Assembly (NCBI RefSeq): GCF_964204645.1
Contig: NC_134028.1
Coordinates: forward strand, 26,078,153 to 26,138,152
Direction: 5' to 3'
From: Tubulanus polymorphus
Taxonomy: Eukaryota > Nemertea > Palaeonemertea > Tubulaniformes > Tubulanidae
DNA: 60,000 bases
A program made the translations under genes and the position numbers. Of the stretch, positions 1 to 14,754 are shown one piece after another. The first letter of the stretch is position 1. Every line of letters begins with the position of its first letter. The notes beneath the pieces were generated by a model. That model worked only from the letters and a program-made list of their open reading frames with translations, searched no databases and was not told the DNA's origin.

Positions 1-671
1 TCGCTTTTTTTCTGGTATCGAATTCGATTTTCTATATTTCTATAGGCGACGTTTCGTTAAATCTGCCGCGATTTTTATCGATTCACATTCGTTGTGTTAC
101 AGGTAACTTGATATTCGTATTCACTGCCGTCTGCGCGCAAGCACCGCCATCTTGTATAACCGATACCGCGAAAAGAATTTACGTGATTTTTCTAAATGAA
201 TTTACGTCAGTTACTTTGTGGCATTCCCGGCCAACTTGGCCGCGTTTATGCACGAAGCCTTTATTAAAATGTTTTTCGCGCCGAGTGTCGGATTGATTTC
301 CTGTTTTTTTCTGCATTAAGCACTTTACTGAGAGTTGATTAAAAAATCTTTTCGCTGAAAATCTCGCCGTTTTGCGGCTTCGAATTCCATTCTACAGTAA
401 CTGTTATTAAGGCTGCTATACGATTTCGATGTTGCTAATCTAAAGGGGTTTGTAACCTGTATCCAGCTCTGCAGCTTTAAGATGAAATTTGATTCCAGAG
501 ATTTTGGAATTTAACTGGCTTAAACTTTATCGAGAACAAAGTTTTGTAATTGAACTAGTTTTAACTATTTAAGCTTTATTATCTAGGACGTCACCTCATT
601 TTAAACTCAAATCATCAAGATATCAATCAACTGATAGACTTTTAAATTTCATTTCGTTTTGTTTCTTTCAG
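1..671. other. Upstream intron or flank of PKG, no gene seen
   Basis: Ends in the acceptor of PKG exon a, so at least its 3' part is intron. A tract at 46-102 has an acceptor- and donor-like pair and a phase that would fit, but its peptide does not resemble any PKG N-terminus. Nothing else is supported. Confidence 0.6.
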
Positions 672-838
672 ATCAAAACAATTGATCAAGGACGCCATAC
701 TCGATAATGACTTCTTAAAGAATCTGGATTCGAATCAAGTGCGTGAGATCGTCGATTGTATGTACGAAAAATGTATACAACCTGGTCATTTTATCATCAA
801 AGAAGGCGAGGCCGGGCAACATCTATATGTATCGGCAG
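672..838 (+). CDS. PRKG1: PKG exon a: start of CNB-A
   Basis: Acceptor tttcttttgtttctttcag, donor gtaagt. Enters on the last base of a codon and leaves after the first. Reads [13 protein letters not shown] onward, the conserved PKG segment before CNB-A, including the EIVDCMY motif and the start of the beta-barrel ([15 protein letters not shown]). The first base needs two bases from an exon that is not visible here, which shows that more coding exons lie upstream. Confidence 0.95.
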
Positions 839-3800
839 GTAAGTCGCAGTTGGCCTCAGATTTACCCCTTTAATCCGCAATGATCGTAGGTCGCTGTCGC
901 ATTTATCATTTTATCATACACGGGCTTAATGTATCAGACAATCGGCTTGAAATCTAATGTTCAGCGAGAAAAGAACATAATGGAAAACCTGGAGCACATT
1001 TCATAGACATATCATCAGATGGCCATACACGATACGGATTATGAAATGTTTAAAATGATTCTATGAAACGCCCTGAACCCACAATTCCTCCGTTAATTAT
1101 TCATTGATCACGAAATCAACTAACTCATAAATAAATCTCACTGGGTAAGGATTTATTTTCAGACACGCTTACGAACGTTGTACTTTTCAAGTATCGACTT
1201 TCTGAACTATCAATACAGTATATTTAATAATGTACCCTACGTGTTAGCACACACGTATATACTGATGTATGTTGGTAACTGAATTACCTAGCCGTCTATA
1301 CATCGGGAAGTTCAAAGCAAAAATAAGCATAACATACTTTCCCTTGCCAAATAATATAAGGCAGATTCAGGGGCGGATCCAGGAGTTAAGTTAGGGGGTG
1401 CACTAATAGAGTATAGGACCCACGATCCCAGGACAATGGATTTAAAAAAATGAAGCCCGCTGGATGCATTTTCGAAGCTTCTCGAAGTCATCAATACATC
1501 CATCTTACAAGCAAAAAACTGCAGAGATCAATTTTCAAATCTTATTCAGAACCAATTTTTTTTAAACAACATATTTAGATTAGCATGTGAATATAGTGAT
1601 AAAAACAGCCTAAATCAATTATTCTAGAATTTTCGGTGTCCATCACTCTGTGTTCAAATAGTATTGAGCTCAGTGAGAACTCATGTTTTTCAAAAGAGAA
1701 CAAAAAATATTTCAAGACATATCGCCCTTAAAAGGTTTTTTTTTCAGAGAATTGTAGGGGGTGGGGGCACGTCGCCCTAAATCCGCCATTGCTTCCAAGC
1801 GCTTTCAGCTAGAATTCGATAAGCGAAAATGAATAACCTTGACTGATAACCTGACCTTTCACGGAGGAAAGATTCCACGGCAGTTTTCAGTCTATAGCGG
1901 TTAAGCCGAAGCTTTGATTCTCCGTGGATGGGTTTTTTATTCGTTTGCCTGTAGGGATTTCTTGACACCAATTTGCATACCAATAATCTCTTTTGATCCG
2001 TGATATTAGATAGCAATATTCATGGATGCAAAACGACAACGGCGTCGACTGAGTAACGGAAATACACAGGAATCCCTGCAAACGCGTAGGAAGACAACGC
2101 GAGTACGGGCAACAAAAGATATAAAAGGAGTTATAGAGTTGATCTCCCTTCCGTGACTATGTTACAGTCCTGTAAAAAGCGATGGATTCGACATTGCTGG
2201 AAATTTCGTGCTGTTACTGGTAGAGTTAATACGTATTGTGTCTATTGGACTGAAATCAAGCAATTAAGTGAAAATTCTAAAACCGGACCTGGAAAATAGT
2301 GAACCCTTTTTATGCTATTCAAGTGTGTCCCCTGTAGACCCACCACACCTGCCTGGAACGGAACCCGAGGGCTGAGATTGTGAAATCGGAGTACAGAATA
2401 ACTACGAATTTACGGAATTTTTTTAATCACACGTTAACCAAAATGATCGATATTTTTGTACGGGAATTTGATGAGAATTCCTAAATTCTTCGAGTTACTT
2501 GTGAACTTCGTGGTTTTACGCTTATTTTCTTCCTACTAATTTCATCTTCAAATTCTTTAATTTATGGATCAAGACCTTCCAACTTTTTCCCTCCTAATCT
2601 TCGATCGCTTCGCTACACGTTTTGTTTCTAGTTCTCTGTTGACGGAAGAAGACACCAATGGTTGAATAATTAATCCATATTACGTGATTTGGGTTGGAAT
2701 AAAGTGACGTAACTTACAAGGCTGATCCTCCTTGACGAATAACCTCACTGCACGTTCACCCCGAGCAAGGACTGTTTTTAGAACGCTAGATGGTTTTAGA
2801 GCCCATGCCCCGCAAGGCATTGATATTTCATTTCTTACTTGGGGCTGTTTTATGGATCGGTTTGTAGAAAAAGCTATGATTCAGGTCATGTGTCGGAAGA
2901 GTAAACACCACAGACTGCAAATAATCAATGACCTGTAGACAATGCAAATATTGATCTGAAGCAACCCCTTAAATTGAAAAGAAGCTCATTTAGATCGTGG
3001 TCCTTCTGTCGAAACATGGCTGAATCAAGATTGTTTAGGAAAACCTTGAATCCTTATATTGATGTTATTAGGAATATATCAAATTAGCTAGAATCCCAAT
3101 ATCGAGATTTTTAGCAAAAACTTGAATCTCGACTTTGAAATGATTAAAAAAATTCGAAGCCTAACATTGAAATGATCAGCAAACCTTGAACCACAACATT
3201 ATCAAGATTTCATCTTTTTTGGAAACCGTAGAAAATCATAAAATTTTCTTGCGCTTTCGAAAAAATGTATCGTTATTTTAAGTAATTGAATTTTCTATAG
3301 CGCATTTTTCACTGACGTCCAACGTTCAAAGAGGTATCAAACACAATTGAATATTAATGGAATTTCACTGCAATTCCCTTATAAGGTTGAATCTCCCTCC
3401 TCGTTTGTTGTATTTCGTGGAAACAAACTATATTTCGAATTGTTAAATTAATCCCGAAATCAATTCTGAGTCTGAGTTAAATGAATCGGCGTCAATGAAA
3501 GGTTCAAAAATATCATCAAAGAATTTTCATTGTTTCAAGTAGGGAATAAACCGACTCTTTGTCGGTTCTTTAAACAAAACCTGTATTTTATAATCAAAGT
3601 AGAATTCATACCGCGGGCTAGAAACCACATTTACGCCCGATCGAGTACAAAGTTTCCACAGTTGCTCATCCACCTTTTCGCATCAGCCTCATTTTGTGCT
3701 TCAATTTGCTTTTGATTCTGGCGATCATTTCTATAAATATCGAACGTCTGGCGCTGCTGAGATAACGCTTCAGGTGTTGGTGTTCTCCTTATTCGGTCCA

Positions 3801-6800
3801 TCATCGTCATCGACAGCTTTTAAATTCAATGGCAAAACTGCACACGCCTATAATGCATTATTAGCGCGTATAAATAAACTCGTGTACGTGCGAATAAAAC
3901 AATACGTGTTAACGCTGCTGCTGCTGCTGCCGCTGCTGTTGCTGCTGCTGCCGCTGCCGCTGCTGCTAGTGGTGGTGGGGAAACTGATACGTCAGATCAG
4001 CGTGATATAAATCAGTATATAACATATAGATCCGAACAACAACGGTGTAAAGTTATACCTGGCTTTTTCCCAAGGTTATGATGGCCAGTATGACCTTCAA
4101 CCGGCAGTTGTTGTTGCCGTTAAAGTGCATCTGATTTCCTTCTATTTCATCTACGTCGAAAGTACGCCATCAAAGATGTTGATTAACAAATGGATATAAA
4201 GTTGTTTTTTTTAAACATGGTTTCTTATGGCCTTATCAAAAAATTCGTTTCCTGTGAAACAGTTACACAGATAAGGCTATGTGTCGAGACTATTTTATAG
4301 ACAATCTCCGCAACATAACACCATGATCTATCGATAAAAGAGCCCGTAAAATCGGGTCTTGAAGCTAGTTCTGGGACGAACCGCCATATTTGACCAAGAT
4401 GAGCCAGGATTTTTATCGTGATTCTGCGGTTATGCAGATGACGTCACGGCGCGTTATTGGAGGTCAAGTGAAAAGTCATGCAACTAAGCATACGAACAAA
4501 ACGCCTGTCCGCGCATAACACCTCGACCAGTTATATAAAATAGACAGAAATATGAAAATGAAAATCTAAGTAGTTTTTCCCATTATTTCTGCCTGGGTTC
4601 AGTTTTTCAAAAGATAGGTCAAGTTGATGGAAGAGGAGCAGCTAGATTAGTAAGAACAGGAGCAGGAACAGGAGGAACGTAAAGGAGAGATAGAATGAGA
4701 TTTGTCTGAGGGGTTACTCAAAACCAACCTATGAGCAACTAGAGCTTGCGCTTGCATTTTTTTCTAATTAAATCGTAGCGCAATCTTGATAAAACAACTT
4801 TATAAGAAATATATTCCTGACGCCGTTTGGAAGGAGGTAAACACTCCTTCGTCGTATTCAGTAAATTAGTAGTTGCAGTAGAGTTGTTGTGGAGTTGATA
4901 CACCTGTAGCTTATAATGCAACTCCACCAAACAAGCAATCACTTCTACAGCACAGGCTTTTAGAGCTACCAGATACTTCTAATAGCTTCCTCTTGTTGTA
5001 GTTGTCTATTCCCGTAATTAGTATAAATGCACCGTGCGCGTTTGATGGTCAGTCCAAGATTTGAGTGTTGTTAAGTGTTGCAACTCTCTGCTCGCAGTTT
5101 ACCGCGTGTATTTCTGTCGACCTCTCGATGATACCAGCGGAAAGAATCCTGATGCAGAAAATACGAGTTACTGATACTCTCGCTTATCTGTGAAATACAT
5201 AACCAAAAACAATGTGTAGAGCTGCAACTGTTCCCGATTTTCATCGCGAGAGATGATGATTTGGTTGATTTGAGAGATGATCATTTGGTTGATGTTTACG
5301 GAAATGTGGAAGGTTTATGTAACATGAATGACTTAGAAAGGTTAATTTAAAAATGCTATGAATATTTCGGGTGATTCCTACCACCATCTTTTTCGATTAA
5401 TTCTGGGATTTTACATTTATTCTTTCGTCGCGGATATTGTGATCTTATTGATTCACAATGTGAATGATGTTTCCGAAGGTCTTACATCGTTGATTGCTTA
5501 TTAATTTGAATAGTTTGTTTCTGATAGCATTTTTTAGAGTTTGGCTGCTCTAGAAATGTCACGTAGACTTAAAATCAAAGAGTTTATTCAGACCACAACA
5601 GCTGTTTCCTAACAGTCAACGTTAGGTGAAATCAACCTGAATATCATGGCGTCGATAAGATCTTTAATTCAATCTTCAATTGCGGCATCTCGCTTGCACG
5701 ATCGGCATCGTTTCTACGTCTATAGATGTTTGTTTCGGTGTCGTCATCTCGTTGTCACGATTATCATTTTCGTAATTAAATCGCAGCCACGATCGCGCTC
5801 GGGGCCGCGCGTGACTTCGCTATTACGGCTCATTAAACCGCTGTGACCGTGAACACCGTCGGCGCATTTTTGTGTCAATTTAGCCTGATCTGTGAGGATG
5901 GTATCGTCACGACGTGTTGTGCTTTAGGTGCCAGTTGGTATTTATACCGGTTGGTGGAAATGGGCCCTTGTTCTAATGTACAGTGACGGCATTGACTAAC
6001 CACGGTAATTAACGCGATAAGTCACTGAGATTGTTGAGGAGAAACAGTCGCTGATAGACTCCAAACCGGGTAGAGCGAAAATAACAACACCGTCTCTCAT
6101 CATCAGTGACGTCAACGTTACCAGCATTTTTTTCCCTTACTTTGAGGGATTACCGCTCCTAGCGCCCTATTTACTATCGACATAAGATGGCGCGAAATTC
6201 CCACTAAGAATAAAGAAACAGTTGCTTTAGAAAGTTTGCATGACTGGTAAACTGAAATGAACTGAATAAGTGAACCCACTTATTTTGGTTTCTATGATGA
6301 TGAGGTTAAGTTTAAACCTTGAAACGTTAGAAAATTAAATCTCTGTAAACATCATCAATGTGGATTCACTTAGCAAGGAAATTTACATCGATTTCCTGCG
6401 ATTTTTCACTACGACTCAAACACTTTGATGAATCTGATGTCATCTGAGTCGAAATGTCAAACTGCTCATTGTACAGCTTTTCATATTATGAATAGATTTC
6501 GAGTGAAGTGGTAAAAGTTGTTTTTCCGCGCTACAAGTTAAAATAAACATGTCGCGAACAAATCAGAATTGCCCGAAGACAATGTTAAAGATTTGTTTTT
6601 GACGGAAGATTATGCGATGTTGGGAGTTAAATCCCCGTAAAGACGCTGTGTATCTGTCGTCGATATCAATCCTCTTGATGTCACCATCTTTACGGGACAT
6701 ACTTTCGATTGAACGGATGAATATGTGACATTGTTCGGCAGATTATACTCGACTGATGGGTCGATGTGCGAATTCATTCGATCAATTTCCAGGTTGTCGA

Positions 6801-9800
6801 AGGATTTTAACTTACATCGAAGCGCTTATTAATTCCACAGCACGCGTTGTCTCTTCTGTATCATCCGGAATATCAGAGACGCCCAGTTTTTATCGAATCA
6901 GTTTCCGAGGAGCTTATCTCGCTGCGTGGAGCTCACTCCACCGACCCTCAACAAACTAGAAGTTAATATCCTATACGTGATCGATGGCCTGATTTTGCCA
7001 CGATAAATACCCGGTAATGCCTTTTTAGGTGTCCCCCGATACGACGCGATGTCACTTTTTTTCTCTGTCGGTTTTATTAGAGTAGGTCGGTCGTTATTAG
7101 CGTAGCTGCTGCTGCTGCTCTGAGCCACTGATATTGCGTCCACTTTGGATGGCGTTAAAAAGTCTCTCTCGTCTCATCAAGCCCGCTACTCGCGCCACTC
7201 GGGGGACATTAAAGACCGATGCGCTGTTTTCCAATAACGACGGTAAGAGGCCACCGAAAGAACCATTCAATAATAAACACCGTCGCCGTTTCACTGGTCA
7301 ACTTATCACGCGGCTGAATTCTACGACCACTTGACGACTGTGCCGCTAAAAACCCCTGTTTCAGTCCCGGCAGGTGCGTGGTGGGCTTGTAACGGACACC
7401 AACAACCCAGCTAAATCAAACGAAATCCTACCAATCAAATAAGTAACAGGATCAGTCCCTATAGATGAAAAACCAATTCGAAGTCTGTTTGAATGAATCG
7501 GAACCGATATTTCCAATTGTGTAATACTTCAATTTGAACACAAAATTCTGCAAATTCGACGCCCGATCACAGAACGTTATCCGTTATACATCGATTTCTG
7601 ATGATGATATCCCGTGTTTCGTTCCAGGCAGGTGTGGTGGGTTTGTAAGGGACACCAAATCAAAACAAATAAAATCAGCCAATCAAATAGATAACAGGGT
7701 CAATCCCTATTTCAAGATTTGAAAAAAAACCATTCCAAGACAACCAGTAATAGTCGATGCAGTTGCCACGAATTGCACCTTCCTCCTTGTATGTGTAAGC
7801 CGAGTTGTTGTTAAAGTTGCTGTTTGTCGCTTCAGCCCTTTATCAAAAGCGACTAATACACCCGAAATGAGGAACCTTTTTACCCGAAATGAGGAACCTT
7901 TTTACCCGAAATCAGGAACGTTTTCTACCGAGTGATTTATCGTCCAATCCTAACCGAGGATGTCACACGTATTACAGAGGCGTCATATCGGATGTCAAAT
8001 GTCAGTCAACCTTGGCTTTTTACATCAGTCATCGTGATAGTGCTTGACGTCCAATGACGCGTTGTGATGTCAGGTGTGTGATCTCTTTACCCGGTACTGG
8101 AGCAACCTTTTGCACCGATTCATACGTCGCCAACTCGCGCATTTCTATAGTTCTGTGGCCATTTCCTTATGGAATCGCCGCCATACGGACATGTTTGACT
8201 GGACAGAACTTTAGCGTCGATGTGAAGAATGTCCGAACGATCGAGGAGGAGCTCGATCTATCCGGGCGATTATTGACCAAAACAACTAATGAGGAGCATC
8301 TGTTACTGTTTGCGTCGACGCAACGACATCGACAAACCTTGTAAAAACTCCGCATCAGGAAGCGCCGACTAGATGTTTTGTCGATTCTCACAAATCTCAG
8401 GCTTCCTCTGTATAATCCCTGCTGAATTTAATCACAGATTGTGTGCAGATGTCATTTGTTTCGGTTTCGCTCAACGGGGAAATCAAGCCGAGTCATATAC
8501 ATATATATATATAAACAATTGGCTCTAGAAATGAAAGTCTGCAGTTGCCAGTCTTCAATTTCCTAGAAAGCAGCGAGTGGTTTATATGTTTACGTATTAC
8601 TTAACGCTTTGCTTTAATATTTTCCGTCACTTACATGTACATGTTGTTATGCGATTTACAGTGACGCCAGACACCGATCGCGATTTGACGTAATAAAGAA
8701 AATATGACGCATACACATCACGTATTACCGTCTGGTTTATTGATATATTCTGCTGGTTATTACTGTTTATTGCTTTTGTGCTCTCCAACGCCATCTGTTC
8801 GAGAGAGATTCTCTGCACTTAATACCGGGGGCAGATCGTCGGATATTTCGCATTTTTTGAATGAAGTTACCATTTTTGTCCAGAGATCTTTGAAACCTGA
8901 CCCCAGTGGTAGAATCATTATGTCTATTGCCAGTTTATAAATCGATCTTATTTACGTGATCAAAGTAAGGCCATTTTGAACGTCGCACCCGTGCGACTTC
9001 TTGGAAATCGAATCTTTTCCGGTTGTGTATTTCTTCAAATGTATCTAACACTAGGGGACGCCACTTTCGGCCGTAAAGTGGCTGCCCTATCCGAGATATA
9101 CCCGCAGTCGAATTCTACAGAGACAGAGATCGGATCATTGCCGTTGATTCCGTATCCTTTCGAATACATTGAGATGAAATGATTTGCAGATTCCTTCGGA
9201 AATGGAACGAATATTTTACGGTCCCGATATCATACAGTACAAAACGTGTATTGTAAGGAATTTAGATGCCATATGAATAAAATGTAATATTTCAGCTTTA
9301 TCACCGAGACTTGCGCCACACGTATAGAGCAAATGATGAAATTGATTCCTTCCATCGCTTCCTGCGCTTTCCTGCTTGAAGAAGCTCATCGTCGAGCGTT
9401 TATCGCGATTCGTACACAAAACCTACCCGGCGATGTGATTAACTGTATTTCTCAGGTGGTGCTATTGTCGCAACCGGAGAGGAAACTGGGTGAATTGTCT
9501 CGGAATGAATATCGCTTATCCGCGCGGAATCTCGAGATTCTTAAGTCTCAAATCGCCGGTGGATATTTACCGTGAAAATGACGACACTATCTCGACGGTA
9601 ATGTCGGTTGAACTGATGGGAGAAATGATGCGTCGTTGATTGAAAGGAAATGTGACAGACTCACCCAAGGCACTGATGAACTGAAAACCCAATCTGACAA
9701 ACAGTTGTTGACAGTCCGGTGTTGTATGCAGTTATATTCTGATCCGCCTGCAGGGATTTTTAATCATCGCTCGCCGCTAATGCCTTTTTCAGCTGGAGGG

Positions 9801-12800
9801 TTCTAAATCTAAAAAAGATGAGTTCCTATCGACCCGACGAATGCATCGAGGGAAACTGCTGTATTTGTTTAGCACTTGATATAAAAAAGACCATACACGA
9901 GCGAGGGTGGATGTTAGCCTAATGGAGTATGAGGGATTTATCTTTTGTTCAGATATAAGAAAAAAACAGTCGGTGATTAATCATAATCTGCTGCGACCAC
10001 TCGGTCATACTGACGTCACAGGCTGCTGATTGTACACGCGGGAGTTAGGATAACACTTATAACGCCTTCGCGTAAAGATTGTTTACAGCATATCCTGATT
10101 CCGTCGCCTGTTTATTTTATGATCTATCGCTGATTTTCCATTTTCACGCCTCATGGTTTCGATTATGTTGGTTCAGATCATAGTTTCTAGGGTAAAAAAT
10201 CCCTAGAACTCTCCTATAGTTGATAATGCCCCTTAAGAATATGGTCTATAGGATGACCACATGTTTGATTGGTTTCCCTAGAAGATGACTTTGCCCTGCA
10301 GCGTTTGAAACTCAGTGAAGTAACCTATTGTTAGTCACAACACTGGCCAGACAAACTTCCGAACTTTGTCAGTCATCCACAACTCAGAGGTCCCGCGTTC
10401 GAATCCTGACTTAGGTTATGGCTGTGGATCACCAAAATCGTTATGGAAGTGGAAAACAATTTCCTTTTTAAAATATAAACATTTCAATATTGACTCGAAG
10501 AAATGTTCAGGTTATTTCTTTTACCTCGTGGATATATGCCACAATCTAAATGTTATAAAGTCGAAATATATACATATCGTAGCTGTTTATCATTACTGAA
10601 ACGGCCAAACGATAATTCAATAATAATTACGCGTAAATGATATAGCTATATTAGATACACGTATAGGGTAAGAATAAACTAATTGTGTCTAAATTTATAC
10701 CTTTTATATCATATATAGAATCATATACTATACGGTATGTATAGAATCGTGAAAATACAATATGTACAAACCGCCTTTATTCATAGCAGAAATTCCTTTA
10801 CTCAATTAACGCACTTTACATTACGTAATTATTATTCAAATTTAGGCTTAAGATTTTATGATTCAGTCGTATAGACGGCTTGCTTCGTGACTTATTTCGG
10901 TCGTAGAGAAATCACCGGGTTTCCGTCAATGATTTCAGTGCACCTAATGTGTGTCTGAAATATGTCGAATGGGCCAGATACTTAGAGCGGGGAGACCATA
11001 CCGAAATGAATGCATGGAAGGTGGTATGTTCACTATAATCTTTGTTTCAGCTTTTTGATTTCTATATATTTATTCATATGAGACCACGAAGGTCCGTGTG
11101 TGATTCCACTTACAAAATGCATGATAGGTTATTGAATTTACACAAAATAGAAACAGTATATAATTGTGCGACTTAAGTATAAACTGCGTTCAGTTAATGT
11201 ACTAATGAACCCGAAGTGGAGAGTCAGAGGAGTTAAGGAGTCTGTTGTTTATTGATGTTTAAGAGATAGATTCTCTTAAGGAGAAATAACAGGAAAATAT
11301 ACCGATACGGTGAAGCACTTCTAGTGAACTTATTTGAATACAACGACAGTGATTTTTCCTACAGTCAATGAAAACACATTGAGATATGGAAAGTAAATGT
11401 TATGAAATTTTATCAACTGTTCTCGGTCTTATTTTCAGAGGGTGATTTGGAAGTGATAAAAGATGGAAAAGTGCTCGGGAAAATGGGACCTGGCAGAGCA
11501 TTCGGCGAACTGGCCATTTTGTATAACTGTACCAGAACTGCCTCCGTAAAAGGTATGGAAATTATTACCAAATTTTCGTATAAACGTATAATTAAGTTCC
11601 TTTTAGGAAGAGAAAATAGACCCGTTAGAACTAACTGTAAATGGCTATATTTATGTTCCATCCGAAAATGTATTGTTCCATATTGCAATTGATTCTGGAC
11701 AGTTCTCGCATCGTGGAGGCTTCTAGAACCATTATATACAGCGGGGGGATTAGAAACCGAATACCAGCTCGACATCCCTTACCAGACACGACGCTTAAAT
11801 TACGTCTACGTCATTCTGAACTTTCGCATATTTTTTTTCTCACAAATCTGACTGTGTGTGTAGAACTGGTATATCATAATACTTGCTATTGAGCGCGCGA
11901 GCTCTGGTGGAGTGTGGAGCTAACATTTATCGCGCGAGCTCTGGCGGAGTGTGGAGCTAACATCTATCGCGCGAGCTCTGGTGGAGTGTGGAGCTAACAT
12001 CTATCGCGCGAGCTCTGGCGGAGTGTGGAGCTAACATCTATCGCGCGAGCTCTGGCGGAGTGTGGAGCTAACATCTATCGCGCGAGCTCTGGTGGAGTGT
12101 GGAGCTAACATCTATCGCGCGAGCTCTGGTGGAGTGTGGAGCTAACATCTATCGCGCGAGCTCTGGCGGAGTGTGGAGCTAACATCTATCGCGCGAGCTC
12201 TGGCGGAGTGTGGAGCTAACATCTATCGCACGAGCTCTGGCGGAGTGTGGAGCTAACATCTATCGTCGCTGTCTCTCGTTTGAAAGAATGAGAATTTGAT
12301 ACGACATCAGTTACGAGGCATGCGCTGATTTTACGCGTCGGTTATTTTCAATGAGGAAATCAATCGGAAACTTGTGTCGTACTTTATAATTAACGACACC
12401 CGCAATAATTTAACGTAGCCTAAACGAAACGCGATTATCGACGTGTTTTTAGCCCGTCGCCATTGTTTATTCGAGGCTGTCGCGTCTTATAGTTTCCCTT
12501 TAACTTTCCGCTAGAGGTTAATAGTCAACTGTTAAGTACGGAAGCGCCCTAGGGACATATCAATTAAATGAAATATTTCCGAGCTTAATAACGAGTTTGT
12601 AACTCATGTGATCATTTTGATCAGTCTCTACACCGGAAACCCTCGCCTCCCGATATCAACCGCTAGAGATAATTCGACCAACGATTCTTATCGTTTGTCA
12701 CATAATAAGGTTTTCACGCGCATATCTTTTCGGTATCATATTATAAACACTTCTACTATCAATAGAAGTTTTATGACGTCTGACTTTCAAAATTAATCTA

Positions 12801-14714
12801 GATTATTTTGAGCTTGAGTTGAAAATTATAACCTTCCGCGCGTGCATACTCGTATCTATGATTGGAATCGAGTTACTCCCAGTGGCCTTCGACTGTTTGA
12901 AGAAAATTGACGATAATTTCTAATTATAAATTTCAAATATTCTACGTTTCATTTGATCTAATAACAGTCGCAATAAAGCCAATGTTGCGTTGTTGAATAT
13001 TGAGAGCGGCAGCTCGCTCAATATCACCGACCTAATCGTTCAGTCACCGGCGGCGCTCCGGGATGTATTCGGAAATCTGATTCGATTCGAACGCTCGAAG
13101 ATGGATAGATAAGTCATCTGAAGGGTGGACAGTAGTCTATAATATCACCTGTCTACTACTGACTGATGGAAATGAATCTAAAGTTTCGTAGGTATAATTT
13201 GTGACAGTCAGTCGAGACACGCTACAACATATAGAACGAAATTTTCTTCGCCGTCAAAGCGACAAGAAATCCGTCACTTATTCCATTAACTCAGCGGTTG
13301 TTATTATTAAACCCGTCATCGATTGCGTCTCCCCAATTTTTTTTTAGTAAACGCGGAGCTAAAAGCTTTTTATCAACTGCGGATTTCAAATGAAATGAAT
13401 GCGCGAATTCGTAGAAAACGTAACGAGGTTTTCAGTTTACAACTCGTAATTATAACAATGGTTATTGCGTAAGACCGAAGTTTCAGTTCCCGATTGCGTC
13501 AGGATTTTAGATTTAATTTGATTTTGTCTTTTTTTCTGAATTCACAAATTCAGCTGCAGCTCCAGGTATATTATAATTATTTTCAATGGAATTCACTGTC
13601 ACATTTCTGTAAAATCGTATTCAGTTCATTGTATTTTCATCGGTTTTGACTTGCAGTGTTTTTATTTCTTGGTATCATTGATATCATTCATCATATATTG
13701 TTTCGACAAGTTCGTCCATCACGTTATTAGTCGTTATTATGTTTGTATAATATCACAGTATTGCTGACTACACTCGATTCAAGCCTCGTCGTTGTTTTTC
13801 TTTTTTTTTAATATATTTTTTTTTTACCCGTAAAAAGGAATAGATTCGACTTTTAAACGAATCCAACGCAAATAATTATTGATGTCACATGAGTGGACAA
13901 AGCATTCACGTGAACAGATAGAAGCCCCACAAAAACCACGCAGATAGTAATCGTAATATAAGTAATTTGATTTCTACAAAGCGCCCTTTTCACTGAGACA
14001 ATGTTCGTGGGCACTTTCCATTATGTTGGAATTTTTACCCCCAGCCTATAACTCTAACCATTTATCAGTCATCTCTTTCTGGGTAAAGGAAACATGCGCG
14101 CAGCTGCTAGGCGCTCAGGGGTCATCTATCAGAGCGGGTACCCATTTACTCCTGGGTGGAGAGAGGCAATGAGGATTGCCAAGTGTCTAGCCCGGGGACA
14201 CTCCGTACCCACGACCAGAGCGCTCGAACCACTCGGCCTCACCGCAAGCGGCACCGAGTCAACCGTTAGAAGTGGGCCGCCCCAGTCAAGATACATTCAA
14301 ATCACGTGAATTTGATTGTGTCAATGTATGGACATTTAGTAATTAAAAACGCGTTATGGTCCATATCATGTGGCTATCCAACTAGAATTCTACAATATCG
14401 TACCGTATTTACTAAGATACGTCATCTTAATTGTTAAGGAAAGTACTTCTTCGTTCTAAATGAATGTCAGGTCTTCCGATGAGGCTACGCATTGGACTAG
14501 AGTGGGAGTCGACCTGACACCAGTATGCATGATGTGAATGTTCACTGTAAAAAAATTGTAATTTCATTGAGACCTTTAAATCCTATTCTTTCGTGTCGTC
14601 ACATTATTTTTAACAAAGAAACTAAGTTGAAAGTTTATGCTGCTTAATATTGTCAATAACTATTACAGTATACATTATATGATATCAGTTCAAACGTTCC
14701 TCATGTAATTGAAT

Positions 14715-14754
<40 letters not shown>

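Larger units (their letters stand above)
839..11438 (+). other. PKG intron 1 (10.6 kb)
   Basis: Non-coding by frame. It holds an inverted-repeat transposon at 1368-1792, four stretches of a dispersed repeat (about 2324-2370, 7357-7475, 7528-7565 and 7612-7745), a CTG-type microsatellite at 3914-3967 and a 22-bp triplicate at 7861-7926. Short open frames near 8054-8344 and 9333-9575 look moderately protein-like but match nothing I know. No RNA gene is seen. Confidence 0.7.

Noticed and set aside
46-102. Possible small PKG exon upstream of exon a
   Set aside because: It has ag and gt borders and a compatible phase, but the 19-residue peptide bears no likeness to PKG N-terminal sequence, and chance agreement is likely.
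11413-11775. 120-codon minus-strand frame
   Set aside because: Antisense shadow of PKG exon b and its flank.
11895-12264. CRISPR-like array
   Set aside because: Units are directly adjacent with no spacers, in a eukaryotic intron; it is a minisatellite.
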